This document shows, piece after piece, positions 36,066 to 37,740 of a stretch of 37,740 nucleotides of DNA. The notes beneath the pieces were generated by a model that did not search any database, had not been told where the DNA came from, and saw only the letters and a list, made by a program, of their open reading frames with translations. The stretch is from Bauldia sp. (GTDB lineage: Bacteria > Pseudomonadota > Alphaproteobacteria > Rhizobiales > Kaistiaceae), in contig JADYYB010000001.1 in the NCBI GenBank assembly GCA_020853895.1, positions 1 through 37,740 of the forward strand, written 5' to 3'. Position 1 is the stretch's first letter. The number at the start of each line of letters is the position of its first letter. A program made the position numbers and the translations under genes.

Positions 36066-36956
36066 ATGAGCCTCACCGCCATCAAGATCGACGACACGCC
36101 CGCGCCGGTGACCGGGCGGGTGGTCAGCCTCGGCATCGAGCCGCGCACCGCGCCGGCCGCGCCCTTCCGCATCCGCTTCGGCGGCATCGCCGGACGGGTG
36201 CTGCCGCCGCTCGTCACCCTCGCTTTCGTGCTGGTCCTCTGGGAGGCGCTCTGCTCCTCGCCGGGCTCGAGCCTGCCGCCGCCCTCGCGCGTCCTCTCCG
36301 ACACCTGGGAGCTGATCGCCGATCCGTTCTATGTCGGCTCGGGCATCGACCAGGGCCTCTTCTGGCACATCCTGGCGAGCCTCAAGCGCGTCGCCGTCGG
36401 CTACGCCCTCGCCGCCGCGGTCGGCGTCGCGCTGGGCACCCTGATCGGCAACTCGGTGTGGGCGATGCGCGGTCTCGACCCGCTCTTCCAGGTGCTCCGC
36501 ACCGTGCCTCCGCTCGCCTGGCTGCCGCTCTCGCTCGCCGCCTTCCGCGACGGGCAGACCTCGGCGGTGTTCGTGATCTTCATCACCGCGGTGTGGCCGA
36601 TCATCATCAACACCGCGGTCGGCATCAGGAACATCCCGGCCGACTACCAGAACGTCGCCAAGGTCCTCCGCCTCAACGGCTTCGAGTACTTCGCCAAGAT
36701 CATGATCCCGGCGGCCGCGCCCTACATCTTCACGGGTCTCCGGATCGGCATCGGCCTCTCGTGGCTGGCGATCGTCGCCGCCGAGATGCTGATCGGCGGG
36801 GTCGGCATCGGCTTCTTCATCTGGGACGCGTGGAACTCCTCGCGGATCAGCGACATCATCCTTGCGCTCATCTATGTCGGCATCGTCGGCTTCATCCTCG
36901 ACCGCGTGGTGGCGCTCCTCTCGCGCGCTGTCACCCGCGGCACGGCGGCGGCGTAG
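36066..36956 (+). CDS. nrtB: Nitrate ABC transporter permease NrtB
   Basis: The product is 296 residues from the ATG at 36066, 14 nt after nrtA. The N-terminal ~40 residues are cytosolic, then there are about six transmembrane helices (starting LPPLVTLAFVLVLWEAL). The binding-protein-dependent permease loop is NGFEYFAKIMIPAAAPYIFTG. RTVPPLAWLPLSLAAF and AAEMLIGGVGIGFFIWDAW are typical of the NrtB/SsuC subfamily. It forms the membrane channel that works with NrtA and the ATPase NrtC. Confidence 0.94.
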   Translation: MSLTAIKIDDTPAPVTGRVVSLGIEPRTAPAAPFRIRFGGIAGRVLPPLVTLAFVLVLWEALCSSPGSSLPPPSRVLSDTWELIADPFYVGSGIDQGLFWHILASLKRVAVGYALAAAVGVALGTLIGNSVWAMRGLDPLFQVLRTVPPLAWLPLSLAAFRDGQTSAVFVIFITAVWPIIINTAVGIRNIPADYQNVAKVLRLNGFEYFAKIMIPAAAPYIFTGLRIGIGLSWLAIVAAEMLIGGVGIGFFIWDAWNSSRISDIILALIYVGIVGFILDRVVALLSRAVTRGTAAA

Positions 36957-36967
36957 GGGAGGCGACC

Positions 36968-37740
36968 ATGGGCAGCTATCTCTCCCTCGAACTGATCGAC
37001 AAGAGCTTCGACCGCGGCAGTGTCCGCACCGAGGTCCTCCGCCAGATCAGCCTCACCGTCGAGCGCGGCGAGTTCATCTCGATCATCGGCCATTCCGGCT
37101 GCGGGAAGTCGACCCTCCTCAACATCGTCGCCGGGCTCATCAAGGCGACGACCGGCGTCGTCTTTCTCGACGGCAAGGTGGTCGACGAGCCGGGCCCGGA
37201 CCGCGCGGTGGTCTTCCAGAACCATTCGCTCCTTCCCTGGCTGACCGTCTACGAGAACGTGAAGCTCGCCGTCGACAAGGTTTTCGGCAAGCAGAAGAGC
37301 GCCGCCGAGCGGCGCGACTGGACCATGCGCAACCTCGAGCTCGTGCAGATGGTCCACGCCGCCGACAAGCGCCCGGCGGAGATATCGGGCGGCATGAAGC
37401 AGCGCGTCGGCCTCGCCCGCGCGCTCGCCATGGAGCCGAAAGTGCTCCTCCTGGACGAGCCCTTCGGCGCGCTCGACGCGCTGACGCGGGCCCATCTCCA
37501 GGACCAGGTGATGCAGATCCACGCCGAGCTCGGCAACACGGCGATCATGATCACCCACGACGTCGACGAGGCCGTCCTTCTCTCCGACCGCATCGTGATG
37601 ATGACCAACGGCCCGGCCGCGCGCATCGGCGAGATCCTCCCGGTGCCGCTCGCCCGCCCGCGCCGCCGGCTCGAGCTGGTCGCCGACCCGACCTATCTCC
37701 GCTGCCGGAGCGCGGTCCTGAAATTCCTCTACGAGCGCCA
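36968..37740 (+). CDS. nrtC: Nitrate ABC transporter ATPase NrtC/NrtD (cut by window end)
   Basis: The ATG at 36968 follows GGGGAGG and lies 11 nt after nrtB. 257 codons are present without a stop before the window ends. Walker A is G41-H-S-G-C-G-K-S-T49, the Q-loop is VFQNHSLLPWLTVYENV, the signature is ISGGMKQR, Walker B is VLLLDEPFGALDALT, and the switch His is in MITHDVDEA. This is the NrtC/NrtD/SsuB class of ATPases. Whether a C-terminal NrtA-like regulatory domain follows (as in cyanobacterial NrtC) cannot be seen. It energises nitrate import. Confidence 0.93.
   Translation, partial: MGSYLSLELIDKSFDRGSVRTEVLRQISLTVERGEFISIIGHSGCGKSTLLNIVAGLIKATTGVVFLDGKVVDEPGPDRAVVFQNHSLLPWLTVYENVKLAVDKVFGKQKSAAERRDWTMRNLELVQMVHAADKRPAEISGGMKQRVGLARALAMEPKVLLLDEPFGALDALTRAHLQDQVMQIHAELGNTAIMITHDVDEAVLLSDRIVMMTNGPAARIGEILPVPLARPRRRLELVADPTYLRCRSAVLKFLYER

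Overview
The window is GC-rich, with dense short-spaced genes, frequent GTG/TTG starts, an HWE-family histidine kinase, a poly-HAMP hybrid kinase and a NasT/NrtABC nitrate locus. Together these suggest an alphaproteobacterial chromosome, probably Rhizobiales-like. That placement is inferred from gene content; there is no rRNA or other marker gene. I saw no tRNA, rRNA or CRISPR.

Left part (1-5,620): a small unknown gene, a decayed IS3-type orfA, a secreted von Willebrand A protein downstream of an AraC regulator, a secreted propeller-like protein and a 43-residue lipoprotein. Two diverged copies of a ~100 bp element (3794-3901 and 5521-5620), each encoding the start of an MRLYHFSE-type protein, flank the last two genes.

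Surface polysaccharide region (5,684-16,731): a membrane-anchored NodB deacetylase, a NodB deacetylase-methyltransferase fusion, a 704-residue GT-B glycosyltransferase with extra N-terminal domains, a GT4 glycosyltransferase, a zinc-ribbon methyltransferase, and a leftward cassette of two paralogous D-glucuronyl C5-epimerase-like proteins flanking a third NodB deacetylase. De-acetylation next to uronate C5-epimerisation recalls the logic of heparan/heparosan modification. This is the best candidate for an undescribed pathway.

Signalling region (17,078-24,448): a 1822-residue soluble hybrid kinase (eight exact 92-residue HAMP units, GAF, HisKA, HATPase, three receivers, like fungal group III/Nik1 kinases), followed after 12 nt by a receiver-PAS-HWE kinase-receiver protein.

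Middle (24,558-33,407): a DUF488 protein; a nitric-oxide-type operon (four-helix membrane protein, NsrR-like Rrf2 regulator, group III truncated haemoglobin) with a 23 bp dyad upstream; a LAL/MalT-type regulator followed by a small protein and a membrane protein behind a 12 bp-arm inverted repeat; a cupin-AraC regulator divergent from a flavin monooxygenase; and a secreted protein of unknown function.

Right end (33,647-37,740): nasT (ANTAR antiterminator), a leader with a two-hairpin ANTAR-target-like RNA and an intrinsic terminator, then nrtA-nrtB-nrtC for nitrate import. nrtC is cut by the window end. NasT is expected to bind the leader and let transcription into nrtABC when nitrate is present.
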